Assembly: GCA_935421135.1 (NCBI GenBank)
Contig: OW285187.1
Span: 35,714,818-35,778,817 of the forward strand
Length of the DNA stretch: 64,000 nucleotides
DNA from: Bugulina stolonifera
Lineage: Eukaryota; Bryozoa; Gymnolaemata; Cheilostomatida; Bugulidae
Direction: 5' to 3'
The notes under the pieces were generated by a model. The model made no database searches. It was not told the DNA's origin and was given only the letters and a program-made list of their open reading frames with translations. A program made the position numbers and the translations under genes. Of the stretch, positions 1-13,800 are shown in pieces. Each line of letters opens with the position of its first letter. Position 1 is the stretch's first letter.

Positions 1-3000
1 ATCCAGCTATTACTGAGTACCCGTACTTGTCTAGACTCTTGGCTGTCGCATAGCCCAGGCCTTTATCACAGCCTACAATAGTGGCAATATAGGTTCTCTG
101 CGTTTTAAACCCTTTACAATATGCGGGTGGTTAAGCTGGTGGGTGAGTAGTGGATGTTCAATGTTTGAAACCCAGGTTACGTGGCATAGTAAAGGGTGGG
201 CCACATGATCACAGTTTTTAATAGAACTCACAGTGTTTTGGCAAAAAATTTGACATTGAGGGCAGCTGTGTGATTATCCATGATGACATCACGAATGTTT
301 AGCACTGCAACCAGTTACCGATTGGTGGTATTGTGTCATATATCTAAGTGTAGAAAACTCCAAACTAAACTCTGCATTTGTTAGCTTAGTAATCTGGCAC
401 AAGATAAGGTGATCATTCCATAAAAATACAATTTACATGTGCAGTGTACTTCCTTACAAACCGCAACTTCAAGCATTGGCGAAATTGTCATTGCACGACT
501 GTTTGGTCCATTGTAAAAAACTTGTGTCTGTGCGTGAGCACACAACTCCTAACTGCAGTGCTATTATGTAGCCTGTATCAATAATATAGCCTCGTATGTG
601 CATAGCCTGGTATACAATCATGCAGATATAACTACATTTTATATAAAGTATATTATTTGATCTCTCAGTTGAATCACTTTTCTCTTGCAGTCACAATTAA
701 ACTGATGTTAGTACATGTAGAGCCAGACTAAAGCTGGGCTCTGTACACCTTAAAGTGATCATGCAGCCTAGGGGTGTTTTATATCGCTGCGCTCCATTTT
801 TCAAGGCGAATCAACTGATTTCTAAGAGTTATCTTTTCAATGGAGCCATTTATCACTAGATTTAATAGTAAAATGGCTCTGTAATTCAGAGTTATCTTCC
901 ACAAAAATTGTTTTTTGGCTGTGCATGTAAAGTTGTCATCTCTCTACTTTTGTTTAAAAATAAGTTGTACTAAGAACACAAACCACAAGAATGCAATAAT
1001 ATGACCAATGTCATAAGGCTGCTCTGCCCTGACCACAATGATAACAAGAGCTGGTATACTGAGTGGATTGCTAATTATTCTACACTCAACAGCCTAGCAG
1101 CCACCTACATGTATGTGGATTGGTCCATTTTCATATTGCAACAAAAGCAAGTTAGTGGCTAGGCTACTGTTCTGATCACTTATGATGTGTCATGCATTAT
1201 TGAAAATAAGAATTTCTACTGAAGTAGTCCTACACTAGGCACTCTATAGGTAGCCTCCTCCCAACCACACTGGCTAATCAATGAGCCACTAGCATATCAC
1301 TGCCAGCCCAAGAAGGGATCTGGTGAAGACATCTGCCATTAGCACATGCGTGTATAACTGAATGGGCGTGTTATGCAATGTACATGTATGTGCATTACTT
1401 ATTATAGTTACTATAGCTATTTATAATAAATTACATATATCAGCTTTACAGATGTACATGTATAAAAATCATAATGTTTTATACATGTACATACATGTGC
1501 ATCTTACTTATGGGGTACAGACATAAGCTATACACTCATGTAGTGCATGTATAATACATTTTTATGTGTATACATGTTGTACATGATTTTTATAATACAT
1601 GTACATAAACATACTGTAATAGTTTTGTAATATGATTCATAAAAAAACATTATACATGTTCTGTACAGATACTGTCAGATAGATCACGTAGTGTGCAGTG
1701 TTATACATGATATACATGTACATGAACGCAAATTACAGAATATTTAAATTGTATTTAAAATATTATTAATATATGCTATACATGTAGATAAGCAATTGTA
1801 CCTTTGTACATTGCAACCAATATTAGCTCACAAGAACATGTGCATCCCTCTGTTGTTTTGCTCATAGAACATTGAGTGTCTATATTACTAAATTGTTGTT
1901 TTTGACAGGGTACATTCACAATCTTTGGTTTGGGGGCAAATATGTACACAAAAGAAATTTTTATCACCAATAACTCACTACATGTACATTACATGTATTA
2001 TGAGCCCACTGGATGGAAGAAGAAGAAGGTCATCACTGACCACTAAACTATTTTGTTGGTGCTTGTTTATAAGTTGGACACCACTGAATAAACATTAGAA
2101 GTATTGTTATTTTATGTCATGACCAAATCTGCTGTCGCTGCAGGTACACTATAGGTTAGCTAGCTAGTCTGTATGCTATGCCTGTAGCCACATAGAATGT
2201 TATAAGAAAGAACTCAGATTGTATTTCTTCTATCGTGACTGTATTAGTGAACATGTGCCATCATCATGCTACTTGATCACTATCAGTATAATTTTGGTTA
2301 CAGAGGATAATAATATTCTTCGTTTCTAAAACATGGCAGAAGGAAGAAAGTGTTTCCTAGGATCATATGTTGTGGTGTAACACCTGAATTTTTCACTTCA
2401 AACTTACCAGTAGTACTATTCATGTCCTTATAATATGCCAAATGAAAATGAAAAACTGCCCTTTTATTTATAGGCCTATGCAATCTAAATAACAAATGCT
2501 ATGCTCTACTATCAGGACAATTTTTCCAGCTGCTATTTGGTTTATGGAGTGCAACTTTTGTAGAGACTGGCTTCCTGATATGCATAAATATAGTGTTTTT
2601 TCACTAGCCCATGTGTGTTTCTACTAAACATCCTGATGGCTGCATGCCATTTGTTTCATATTTATTACCCGCATAGGTGTTGGCAAATGCCCCTTCTATA
2701 GTGAAGGGATAATTTATGTGATGCCACACTGAAATAAACGCTAATATTGTTATTTACTCGAATCATCTGTAGCCAGCATAGTCACAGGAAGATTTGGCTT
2801 GAATCACTCAATACTTGTGGCAATGTTATTTTGTTAGCGATCACATTTTATTCTCATTAGTGGTTGACCTTGTGGTCAAAAGTCAACAACCCATCAAGTG
2901 CAAAGTAATGGTGGATTTCAGTTGTGAAATATTGGGAGTTATCTGACACCAAAATGCACGAGAGGACAACATGCAATAGTCCTCTAAATAGTCCTCAGCT

Positions 3001-6000
3001 TCTGCTTCTATGCTTCTTTATCACTAAATTGGCCTAAAAAACACTCAAAATAGCTGCCTGGGGCTCGATGTTTCCTTTAAAACGATATAAAACACCCCTA
3101 GGCTGCATGATCACTTTAAAGCTTTAGCAAAGTTTCAATTCTAAGACTAAGTGCTGCCAACAACAGGACAGTGTTTGGCAAGTTTAATATTTTACCTTAT
3201 TGTTCATGAATTGAGTCAGAATTATGCTCTCCTTTGGCATATAACTAAGTGTCACAACCATTGTTAGACAAGGTTATAGTTATAGCAAGTATTCTACACT
3301 TCCCAGGCTTTTTGTTTTCAAGTGAATAAATAATGTCATAGCAAAAGGTACAGTACAACAACCATGTTGGATAAGCAACAATGGTTCCAAGCCTAACAAC
3401 TAGCGCTACAAATTCTATGCATGTGTCAGATTTTTTGCACAAATCGGACAATATTCGTGGGGTTTGACACTGCACTAGGCTATCCACAGAAGTGTCAATG
3501 TGTATGCAGCTGTTATTGGTAGACATTTAAATGGGAGCTGGGGCTTTCCCAGCCTGCAGGTGGTGTGTACTATATAGTCATGCTCTTATACTTTGACATC
3601 TCTATTCTGCAGAACTTTGGCTTTAATTCACAAAATAAAGTTTTCATCATAATGTAAGCAATAGTGGAATGGCCGCAATACACAGCTCTTGTCCGTTTGA
3701 TTGATACAACATCTGGCTTGACTTAGTCATACCTGGAAGTTGAAATTGATCTACACTCTACATATACTGGTTTCTAATTATGATCTGTTTGTGCAGTGGT
3801 TACCCTTCTATTTGCACTTGTGAGGATCAAGCAGACATAACCACCTGTATCCTAATAAGCACCATCTCATATCATCAGAGGTGTAGCTGCAGAGGATTAT
3901 GGGATTACAAACTACAAACTACTACGTTTAGGATTAGATTATGCACTACCTGACATCTCCATGTACATGTAGCCTAGACATAGGGCAAAGAGACTATACT
4001 GAATTGTTTGGGGAAGCAGTAGACGACCTACATCTAATTGACCTACATCTAGTTGACCTACATACAGTTGTCCTACATCTAGTTGACCTACATCTAGTTG
4101 ACCTACATCTAGTTGACCTACATCTAGTTGTAAAACAGCTGAAGCTTCTAATAGTTACATCAGTTACATTGCCCATCTTCGTGGAGTAGACATGCTTGAT
4201 CCAAACAAATGTCCTACATTGGATGCAGCTTACATAACAGAACTGTGTTCACTGTGAGTTAGTCTAATAGTGGGTTCTCTCACTGTGATTCACCTTTCAC
4301 CATGGTAGGAAACCTACATGATTCTAACAGCTTCTGATGGTTAGTATTATTAGTAATGTTGCTGATTTCTATTATATACATGTACACGTGTACACATGTA
4401 CACATGTACACATGTATACTATCCACTATTTTACATTTATACTAAGCAGCAATGCTATATAGTAACATACCAGTCTGTGTAAAATTTATATTTATGATTC
4501 CGCAACTATGATTTCAAATGAAGTGCATTCTACATGTCAACACAAAAATGCAGTTTTAGTCTTCATGTTTAGCAATACTAGTAAAAATATTGTGAATTAT
4601 GAAAAAATATATACATGTACTTTCAAAACCAATTTTGTAACATAACAAAGCAACCAATTACATAACAAAGTAGTACCAGTTGCAACTAGTAAGTGGGGGT
4701 GGCTTAAGCTAAATTCTATTTTGAATTGTTGCATTGCTTTCCGCACAGTGTTGTTGAGTTTGAATTGAATATCATACAGCAAATTAGATAGATGTATGGG
4801 AGAAAGACAGATTGTTAACTCAGTTGGTTGTTAAAGGAAGAAGGGAGTAATTGGTAAAGGGTAAAGTTAAAGAATGAACTAGAAAACTACTATACAATAT
4901 ACCTATGCTCCTCATAACCACACTACTATACAATGTACCTATGCTCCATATAACCACACTACTATACAATGTACCTATGCTCCTCATAAACATTGACTAG
5001 AAAATCAACCATCTGCCAAATGGAATTTGGATTCATAAATAGATTAGTACTCTTAGAGCCTGAGTCCAGGTGGTACATGACCATTAATTAAGTTTCAGTT
5101 TGCAAAAAGCACTATTTAGTTGCCTTCCTGGCTGTCACGTCAATGAATGGTCAGGTCCAAACCACTGGATTGTTGTCTGTCTGGGGTAGGAATGCACAGA
5201 GTAATAGCTGTAGTAATAGCTATATTCTCATTAGGTAGGTGTGCTATACTCTCATTAGGTATCTGTGCTATATTCTCATTAAGTAGGTGTGCTATACTCT
5301 CATTAAGTAGGTGTGCTATACTCTCATTAGGTAGGTGTACTATATTCTCATTAGGTATGTGTGCTATATTCTCATTAAGTAGGTGTGCTATACTCTCATT
5401 AGGTATGTGTGCTATACTCTCATTAGGTAGGTATGCTATACTCTCATTAGGTAGGTATACTATACTCTCATTAGGTAGGTATGCTATACTCTCATTAGGT
5501 AGGTGTGCTATACTCTCATTAGGTATCTGTGCTATATTCTCATTAAGTAGGTGTGCTATACTCTCATTAAGTAGGTGTGCTATACTCTCATTAGGTAGGT
5601 GTACTATATTCTCATTATGTAGGTGTGCTATACTCTCGTTAGGTAGGTATACTATACTCTCATTAGGTAGGTATACTATACTCTCATTAGGTAGGTATGC
5701 TACACTCTCATTAGGTAGGTGTGCTATACTCTCATTAAGTAGGTGTGCTACACTCTCATTAGGTGTGTGTGCTATATTCTCATTACGTAGGTGTGCTATA
5801 CTCTCATTAGGTGTGTGTGCTATATTGTATATTCTCATTAGGTAGGTGTGCTATACTCTAAGCTTGTAACTTACAATAGTTGCCCAGCTGTTACATGTAC
5901 CTGTAATTCTATATGTATCACATACTACAACGTACATACCCTAAATTACTTGTTAGCTTTGTTTGCTGCATGAAGACACAAGAGTGATCTCTGTACAGTT

Positions 6001-7835
6001 ACTGTAAATACATAGAGCTAAACGTACTCCAGGGTGAATTCATAAAACAGGTCTACAAGCACGTGTACTCTCTCTGTTCTGTTCATTGGCTGATTATGCA
6101 AGAAGTTATTTCATAAGGCTAAAATTCTACCAATAAATGAATTTTACACCCTCAGCACTCTGTGCACCAAAATACCTGCATGGCTGTTTACTACACTAAA
6201 AGTTTAGCCTATGGCATCAAATCACCTCATTGTGAATTGTTAGTTGACCCAGACATGTTTCATATAATATGCCTGTTGGGTGGAACTACCTACTCCTGAG
6301 GCTTAGAGCAATTACCAACCTTCCGACAATTAACGCATCTCTGAAACAGCACCTGTTATTGTTCGTTATCGGCGCTCTAGAATGCCGATTGCTAACTCGA
6401 ACCCAGAACTTTTAATTAGCTATGTCAGTAGGTGCTCACGGGCCTCGTCAACATCAGCTGTTTCACTTTATGCAGTACTTATGAGTACTGCTAGAATCCA
6501 AATCATGCCATCATATTGATGTCAACTTTTAGATTTTCCACAGGATATCAAGGTTATCAAAATAAGACCGATCACAACTTGAGTTAAATACGAAACAATG
6601 TTAGGAGATACAGTGCTGTACAAAAGAGAGTGCGATGTACATGTACATTATACATGTATGTGCAAAAATATACATGTGTGTGTATTACATATATACAATC
6701 ATATTGATTTACTCATACATTGTGTTATATGTATTATATACGTATTATATGTATTATATGTATTATATATATTATATGCATTATATGTATTATATATATT
6801 ATATGCATTATGTGTATTATATGCATTATGTAATGCATTATACGTATTATATGCATGTGTGTATATACATGTACATTGTAGCCTTATTGACTTATTGACT
6901 TACCTGTGATAAGGACATATTTTCGAGACAAGTCATTATTTGGTTGTTCTTTCTTTTTGAAATCTCTTGTCCATCTCCAGTGGAACCTCTTCTCAGAGCC
7001 ACCCAAGATATTGAAGGCAGCCAGAAGCATGACTAGAATAATTGCTGCCAGAGACGCATGTAGCATCAGCAGCTTATCGTCTGATAGAATACTCTGTATA
7101 ATGTATGTGCAATATACACTGTAGGTGGGTACAGGAAGTATAAATGCTGAGATAGCAAGCTAAAGAAGTTAGTAATGTCACACAGCTTAACAGAACAGCG
7201 TGTAAGCTAGCGGAGATCGTAATCAGCCGGTAGAGTCTCAGCAGGGATACTGACTGAATCAAATTCCACAGACTTCAACTCAACATGGTGAATGAACACC
7301 AACGTTGATGTTACAATAGCATATTACTGATTACACTAAATGTGTTGGGTGTAGCTTTGATAAACTATAATAATGTACTACCCACTACCCAAATTTTCAG
7401 CATGGAAAAAGAATGAATATACATGTATTACAGCAGACAGACTGAATGGGCAACTAGCAAGAATATATAGTTTTATTAGCTGATTATTATGGCTGGTACT
7501 GTAGGTATACTGTAGGATAATACAAATATATACAGTACATTCTACAATGGCTATTCGACAGGAGAACAACGACTTGCTTTTAGAAACCGATATGAAATAG
7601 GCTAAGAAATCACAGCCACCTATGATACCCTAGCATGTCAGTATTGTAACTCCGGCATAACTAAAATACAATTGGAGTGTGCACTTATTGCAAACACCTA
7701 CTAAACTATTTGTATAATATTCTTTATAACGATAATAAGATTTGTAATACTAGTTACCTGCATAGTTACCTGCATAGCTACCTGCGTGGAGAAGCTGGTG
7801 ATGGGGAGTAAGTCCCGTAAACTGACAGTGTCCAT
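1..7835 (-). CDS. Membrane-anchored short-chain dehydrogenase/reductase, 5' part (partial at window start)
   Basis: Three coding exons read on the minus strand: 7835-7782, 7093-6904 and 72-1 (continuing off the window). Introns are GT/AG and phases fit: 0 between exons 1 and 2, 1 between exons 2 and 3. Exon 2 encodes a hydrophobic segment (LAAIILVMLLAAF), a basic stretch (RFHWRWTRDFKKK) and then KYVLIT. Joined to exon 3 this gives ITGCDKGLGYA, the TGxxxGxG cofactor-binding motif of classical SDR enzymes, followed by a typical second helix and strand (AKSLDKYGYSVIAG). An N-terminal membrane anchor before TGCDxGxG is usual in the retinol/hydroxysteroid dehydrogenase branch (SDR9C-like), so NAD(P)-dependent oxidation of a lipid alcohol at the ER is a fair inference. 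The catalytic YxxxK lies outside the window. An in-frame ATG at 7916 would add 27 residues; I prefer 7835. The intron at 73-6903 is about 6.8 kb. Confidence 0.8.
754..3115. mobile_element. piggyBac-like non-autonomous DNA transposon
   Basis: Positions 754-786 and 3083-3115 are perfect inverted copies of 33 bp, beginning AGTGATCATGCAGCC. Each end is flanked by TTAA (750-753 and 3116-3119), the target duplication made by piggyBac transposases. The 2.36-kb interior has no long open frame, so this copy looks non-autonomous. It lies in the long intron of the SDR gene. The class call rests on the TTAA flanks alone, since no transposase is present. Confidence 0.65.
4024..4130. repeat. 15-bp minisatellite, about 7 copies
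   Basis: Unit GACCTACATCTAGTT. The unit length is a multiple of three, which gives open frames on both strands with no sign of a gene. Confidence 0.9.
5215..5858. repeat. 24-bp minisatellite, about 26 copies
   Basis: Unit close to CTCATTAGGTAGGTGTGCTA plus 4 bp, with point variants (TAGGTATG, TAAGTAGG, TAGGTGTG). Because 24 is a multiple of three, both strands stay open for about 230 codons; I read this as an artefact of the repeat. It lies in the SDR intron. Confidence 0.92.
6721..6856. repeat. AT-rich 9-bp-type array
   Basis: Degenerate repeats of GTATTATAT/GCATTATAT lie about 50 bp beyond the donor of SDR exon 2. Confidence 0.8.
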
Positions 7836-10829
7836 CTTCAGTCTTGCGTTCGTCCGCTCTGAACATGCGACTGGGTGGCTACTATGATCATAGCAGCAGT
7901 CATATAATATATCCATGGTTATATTATATATGTGTCCCTCGCGACTGCCTTATACCAAATACTATGTATGGCTAATAAACCTCTTTTATATTGAAATACA
8001 CTTAGTAATGAGAAATCTCTAAATCACTATTTCATTGGTTGCCATCTTTGTTTCGTTCACTCACCTGTGTTACATGTGCATTATAATCAACTTGCACAAA
8101 GGAAATTCCAGTTATATAAAATATCAAATTTGAAAATATGGAAGATATTGGATACTTGCCATAATATTAAAACAAAATAAAAAACAACAATGGATTAGCC
8201 TAGTTAGATTCATGTATCCTATGGATGAAAGCACCTGACCACAGTATTCATTGGCTCACCTATACATATGAACAGTATATCATGTGGTTGGTAATATTTA
8301 GTAGAATAGTATTTTAATAAATATTTTATTATTTTCTCCTTACCACTTTGTGTTCTGAATGATAAACTGCAAATACTACCTGTAGTTAAACTCTCTACAC
8401 TTTAAACCAGCTACATAATATAAGTGTTTGAGTAAACATCTACTAGCGTAATTTGAATAATATCTAAAAAATAAATTCTTGCTAGAAGCAGATTGAGCAA
8501 TTTCAGTTTAGCCATTTGTTGCAGTGAATGTGTTATATATGACAGATAATACACTGTATTATGTATTACAGATGATACACTGTATTACATGTATGTATTA
8601 CAGATAATATACCGTAACATGTATTGAGTCATCAGAGAAGATACGCTGCATTATGTATGAGTTTTTGTTCTCTTATGTGTGAGAAAAAGCACGATTAATC
8701 GTCACGTCACGTGTATGAAACATGTACATGTATATATTGTGAATGGCTGTATTGGCCTAGACGTTAATGACAAGGATCAACTGGCCAATAGCATACTAAT
8801 ACCCTCGTCTAACATAATTGCGATAGTTGAGGCAAATGTCAAGTTGCCATAACTGTAGGTACAATGGTTGTGTAATCAGTACTTGGTATAAGCAAGGAGT
8901 TAATACTAACAACTGAATAATATGATGTACATGAAATTGGAATGTCTCCAACATATCATCACATGAAATAATTATGATTAGTTGCAGTTTAACAGTTTGA
9001 ACAATTTTGTAAATGTATATAGTGTTATTTTTTTAGTCAACAAAAAATTGTTATTTAAAGTTGGCAGTGTTGGCAGTGGGCTGCATGACTAATTAGCATT
9101 AACCATGACCTACTTCCATAAAAATAAACTTGTGAATTTATTTAATTCCTAATCACAAAAAATGTTGGTTCAATTGTCCTCCCTTTAAAACAGGTACATG
9201 TAGGTGCTCTGGAAGCATACCACAGATCAAGTTTTTATATAAGCCAAATTAGATTAATTTTTTCATGTTATGATGAGCTAAAGTGTGTAGGGTTGTCCCC
9301 TCTTATGCATAGAACTGTCATATACAAAGAGTCGAGACATTCCTTATTTATTTCTTATAATACCAGGGAGCTCCTATTTGGACAACTCCCACTCTGAATA
9401 TGAACACTCCAAACACAATACTATGTACATTGTATTAAGTGTAAACCCTATAGAATAGCCATAGCCCACACTATAACTTACATGCAACAGTAACTTTTTG
9501 GAGTTGTCTCTTCATCAGAGAGAAACATACAAAGAGAGGACAACTTTGTATTATAGTAATCTGGGCTGGCCATGCTTACATTATAACAATTACATGACTC
9601 ATACTAATTAGATTACAGGTGAAGTTGGCACTGGCTAGATGTAAAATACTAATTGTAAATTTCAATACATAGCTTTTTCAGAAGTATACTGATTAATTGA
9701 GAACCAAATATATGGATAGTTATGGAGCTTGGTTAATGGTATTTCAAAGTAGTATAAAACAAGCAAATTGTATGTTTGGAAAGAAACAAGCACCTTCGCT
9801 TGTATAACCAGCACTTGAGACCTACAATGTCCTACATGTACTGTATGATGTAAAACTAGTGTGTAGCACAGGGTATAGTGCCAACACCATCTGATCCCAA
9901 CACTGTATATACATGTACATGTAAGTCAAGTAGAGTGAGAGTTAGTATTAAAGACACAATCTCAACAGCAATAACCATATGAAGCACATCAGTCTACAGC
10001 CTGTTCCATATGCATTTCAATATCCTCAACTAAATTTCATAGTAGCCAGCTAAAATCTACTTTACACTATGTACATGTATATGTTAATAAATCTACATGT
10101 ACATACAATCATGTAACATCACATACAACCCGTGCACTTACAGTGTGCCTTCTACTTAATTAGACAGTCACTAGCTGGAAACAACAGTTAGCGTATTCTA
10201 TGTATGGCTTCAAATCATGTCTTCACATATTCAAACACAATAGTATACATGCATACTATAATACATGTACACCTATACGTATATTATAGATATGTATATT
10301 AATACATGTACGAGTATGTATATACACATGTACACATGTAGAGTGTATATACATGTACAACGTATGTTATTAATTATTAATATATTATTATAGACTATTT
10401 GAATGTATGCATTAATAGTTTACACTGTACGGTACACAGCACACGGTACACAGCACACGTGAACATAAAACGTGAATGATGGAATTCAAGGTAATACCTG
10501 CATTGCCATCTTGTAGGAATTTGTTCTATATTCTACAATCATGTACATGTACATTCCTGATGAACGGCTTCACATTGTTAACAAATGTGTACCTATTTAT
10601 GACACTTGTACATACATTGTACAATTACTAGTAGCTGTAAACATGAGCTATACAATATTACATAAAGTGAGTGAAACTATGTTACCATCTACTGCACCCA
10701 TAATTTCAGGCGATATAAGGAACTATCTATAGAACAGGTAAAGAAACAAAGATTTCAAAAAAATTTGAGCAGCGTTATTATTGTACTATGTAAATTAAGG
10801 AAGCTGAGCAAGAGAGCAAAAGAAAATTG
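7836..10829. other. Spacer between the SDR gene and SLC5 gene 1
   Basis: No convincing exon is seen. The stretch is AT-rich, with short degenerate repeats near 8540-8620 (variants of GATACACTGTATTA) and several TACATGTA motifs at 9900-10350. Both neighbours read on the minus strand, so this should contain the 3' end of SLC5 gene 1 and the promoter of the SDR gene. Confidence 0.5.
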
Positions 10830-13800
10830 TTAAATACTTGTAGCACTAAACTTCTCCGGTAGCTCTACTGACAGACTGTCTTTATCTTTGCTGCTTTCAC
10901 TTTCGTCCTCCAGCTGTAAAGGTAATAGTTGGTAGCAATATACATAAGTAGTGAGTATATAGTGAGTATATAGTGAGTATATAGTGAGTATATAGTGAGT
11001 ATATAGTGAGTATATTGTGGGTATATAGTGAGTATATAGTGAGTATATAGTGAGTATATAGTGAGTATATAGTGAGTATATAGTGAGTATATAGTGAGTA
11101 CATAGTGAGTATATAGTGAGTATATAGTGAGTATATAGTGAGTATATAGTGAGTATATAGTGAGTAGTGATGAGTATATGATGAGTGGTACAATACACTA
11201 CATACTCCAGTATTATCAGAATCTCCAAAGTTAATCCTGTCTTTCCAAGATTGAAGCATACAGCAGCAGTTCTCAGTTATGTAAGGAGAGAGAAGATGCT
11301 TGTCTATTAGTTTATCATCTTTTTTAACTAAAATGCAATAATTGGATTGAGTAAATAATGTCTTTTTATCAAGTAAATTTGTATTCTGAAAAAAACATTT
11401 TTCTTAAATATTGCATGTAGCTTAGATGATACGTACTTTATGAAGCGTTGCATTTGGTATATTTTGTTGAAATATTTACCCAAAATATGGCTGAATATCA
11501 CTGAGACAATAACAGTAACAAAAAACCCAGACATTCCAATCCAAGTATAAGATATGTCATAGAATCCTTCCACTCCAGACCTGGAACCAAACACAGAACA
11601 GAACAAAACAGAACAGAACGGAAAAAAACCAGAATACAGATCAGAGACAACTGAGTATACTACTTAGCATTTTGCGTCTTCATAAATTATACTATACAAA
11701 GACGCAAAATACTAAGTAGCATCTGATAGTCCCCATTGATGATATTTGTAGCCACTGAGCTTCGATCACATCCCCATCACATAGGACACAAGGCTACAAC
11801 TATTCCTCAATTATGGACCATAATATAGTACATACCTGTAGTGAGACTGGGGGTCCCATGTAGTGGGGTCATACACAGGGACAGATATGTTAGCCAGTTG
11901 ACTAGTGTCTGTTATGTTACATCCATCTGTAGTTACTGGATATTTGTATATATAAGGCCTGTTGATTAAAGCTCCGTACCCCATCCAGCCTCCGTACACT
12001 GAAATGAAAAAACATGTATGCTGGTACTGCTACATTGGTACTACTACACTGATATTGTTACACTGGTGAATATTACTCATCTAAAGGTGCTTACACACTG
12101 AAGGTGAATACGATTTATCTAAAGGTCCTTACACACTGAAGGTGAATATCGTTTATCTAAGGGTACTTACACACTGAAGGTGAATACCATTTATCTAAGG
12201 GTGCTTACACACTGAAGGTGAATACCATTTATCTAAAGGTGCTTACACACTAAAGGTGAATACCACTCATCTGAAGGTACTTACACACTGAAGGTGAATA
12301 CCATTTATCTAAAGGTGCTTACACACTGAAAGTGAAAATCATTTATCTAAGGGTACTTACACACTGCTACTATGTAGCCTATTATGGCTCCTTTCTGGTT
12401 CACGATAGGCATGAATATTCCCATAGTGAAGACAGCAATGCTTGGGGAACCAAGAACTCCACCTATGGCTAGAGCAGTCTGTAACGCATAACACATCATT
12501 TACCTATCATGTCGTACCACTGCACTTACAATCAATAATCACCAATATTTACTTGATTAAGGAAATAGTTGTAACTTACAGAGAAGATCCCCACGCCGAT
12601 ATTCCTTATCAGGACGACCAGAGCTACCAAGATACAGCCCAAACCTAGAGCTATAAATTTGGATATGATGGTCATCGTTAGCTCCCTCATATTAGGTCGT
12701 CTGGGTTTGATGAACTCTTGCAGAATAACAGCAGTCAGTGAACTCATGCTAGAGCTCAATGAGCTGTCGAATCAAAAGTGAAGTTATAGAGTAGTGAGTG
12801 CTACTTTAGATGATGTGCACTTTAATACGTTTAGCTGTGCAAAGTGTTTCCTCTATCCAGTATATGCGTACATTGTAAGATTAGTCTCACAGGTTTTCTA
12901 CCAAATTTCCTGTCCTCTTACTGGTGTCTACTGTATATACATGTAGTAAGGGCAACTACACAATATGTCACTCACATTACCATTTATCATTGGGATATTC
13001 ACCTCACAGACATCGTCAAATATATGTACACCTATGTGTACATATGTGCGTATGTATGACTGTGTGTGAGTACCTGCGTGCTTAGGTGTGCGTGTGTACG
13101 TACCTATCTACATGTATGTATGTATGTATGTTATATGAGCATACCTCAATGAAGCACTGAATATTGCGGAGAGGACAAATCCAGGAAGACCAGGTAGATG
13201 TCCTAGCAGTTGCATCACATATAAGGGGTAGAGCTACAGCAAGATATAGCAGGTTTACAGCCATAGATATCTACCATCATTGAACAAAAGAGCAGAGAAA
13301 TAACTTGCATTCTTCAACTGAACAGAGTACTATTATCTTATGTAGTGTACCGTATGTAAAATGCCATACCTGATCTTTTGTGAATATCTTTCCAGTGGAC
13401 AGGGGGTCACAGTATTTGTTATGAGCAAATATAACTAGACCAATGAGAGCTGAGAACACTCCGAATAGACATGTGAGGAAGGCGGTAATCCCGAACACTC
13501 TAAAATATTCATCACCAGTTCACTTGATGATAGATACACCTCTGCACACACACACATGTTATATTTACATGCATATACAATACAGTGTGTTTCAGTTATG
13601 CACTAATTACACTGCAGAAATGACTAACAGAAAAAAACTTTTGGCCTATGCTACACCATAATGAACTACACTGCACTGCACTGCACTGCACTGCACTGCA
13701 CTGCACTGCACTGCACTGCACTGCACTGCACTGCACTGCACTGCACTGCACTGCACTGCACTGCACTGCACTGCACTGCACTGCACTGCACTGCACTGCA

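Larger units (their letters stand above)
3116..6903. other. Rest of the long SDR intron, no gene seen
   Basis: This intronic stretch holds the 15-bp, 24-bp and AT-rich arrays listed separately. The remaining unique sequence is AT-rich with scattered TACATGTA-type motifs, and no exon was recognised on either strand. Confidence 0.5.

Noticed and set aside
5140..5845. Long open frames on both strands (about 232 codons)
   Set aside because: Pure consequence of a 24-bp repeat; no start context, splice signals or domain.
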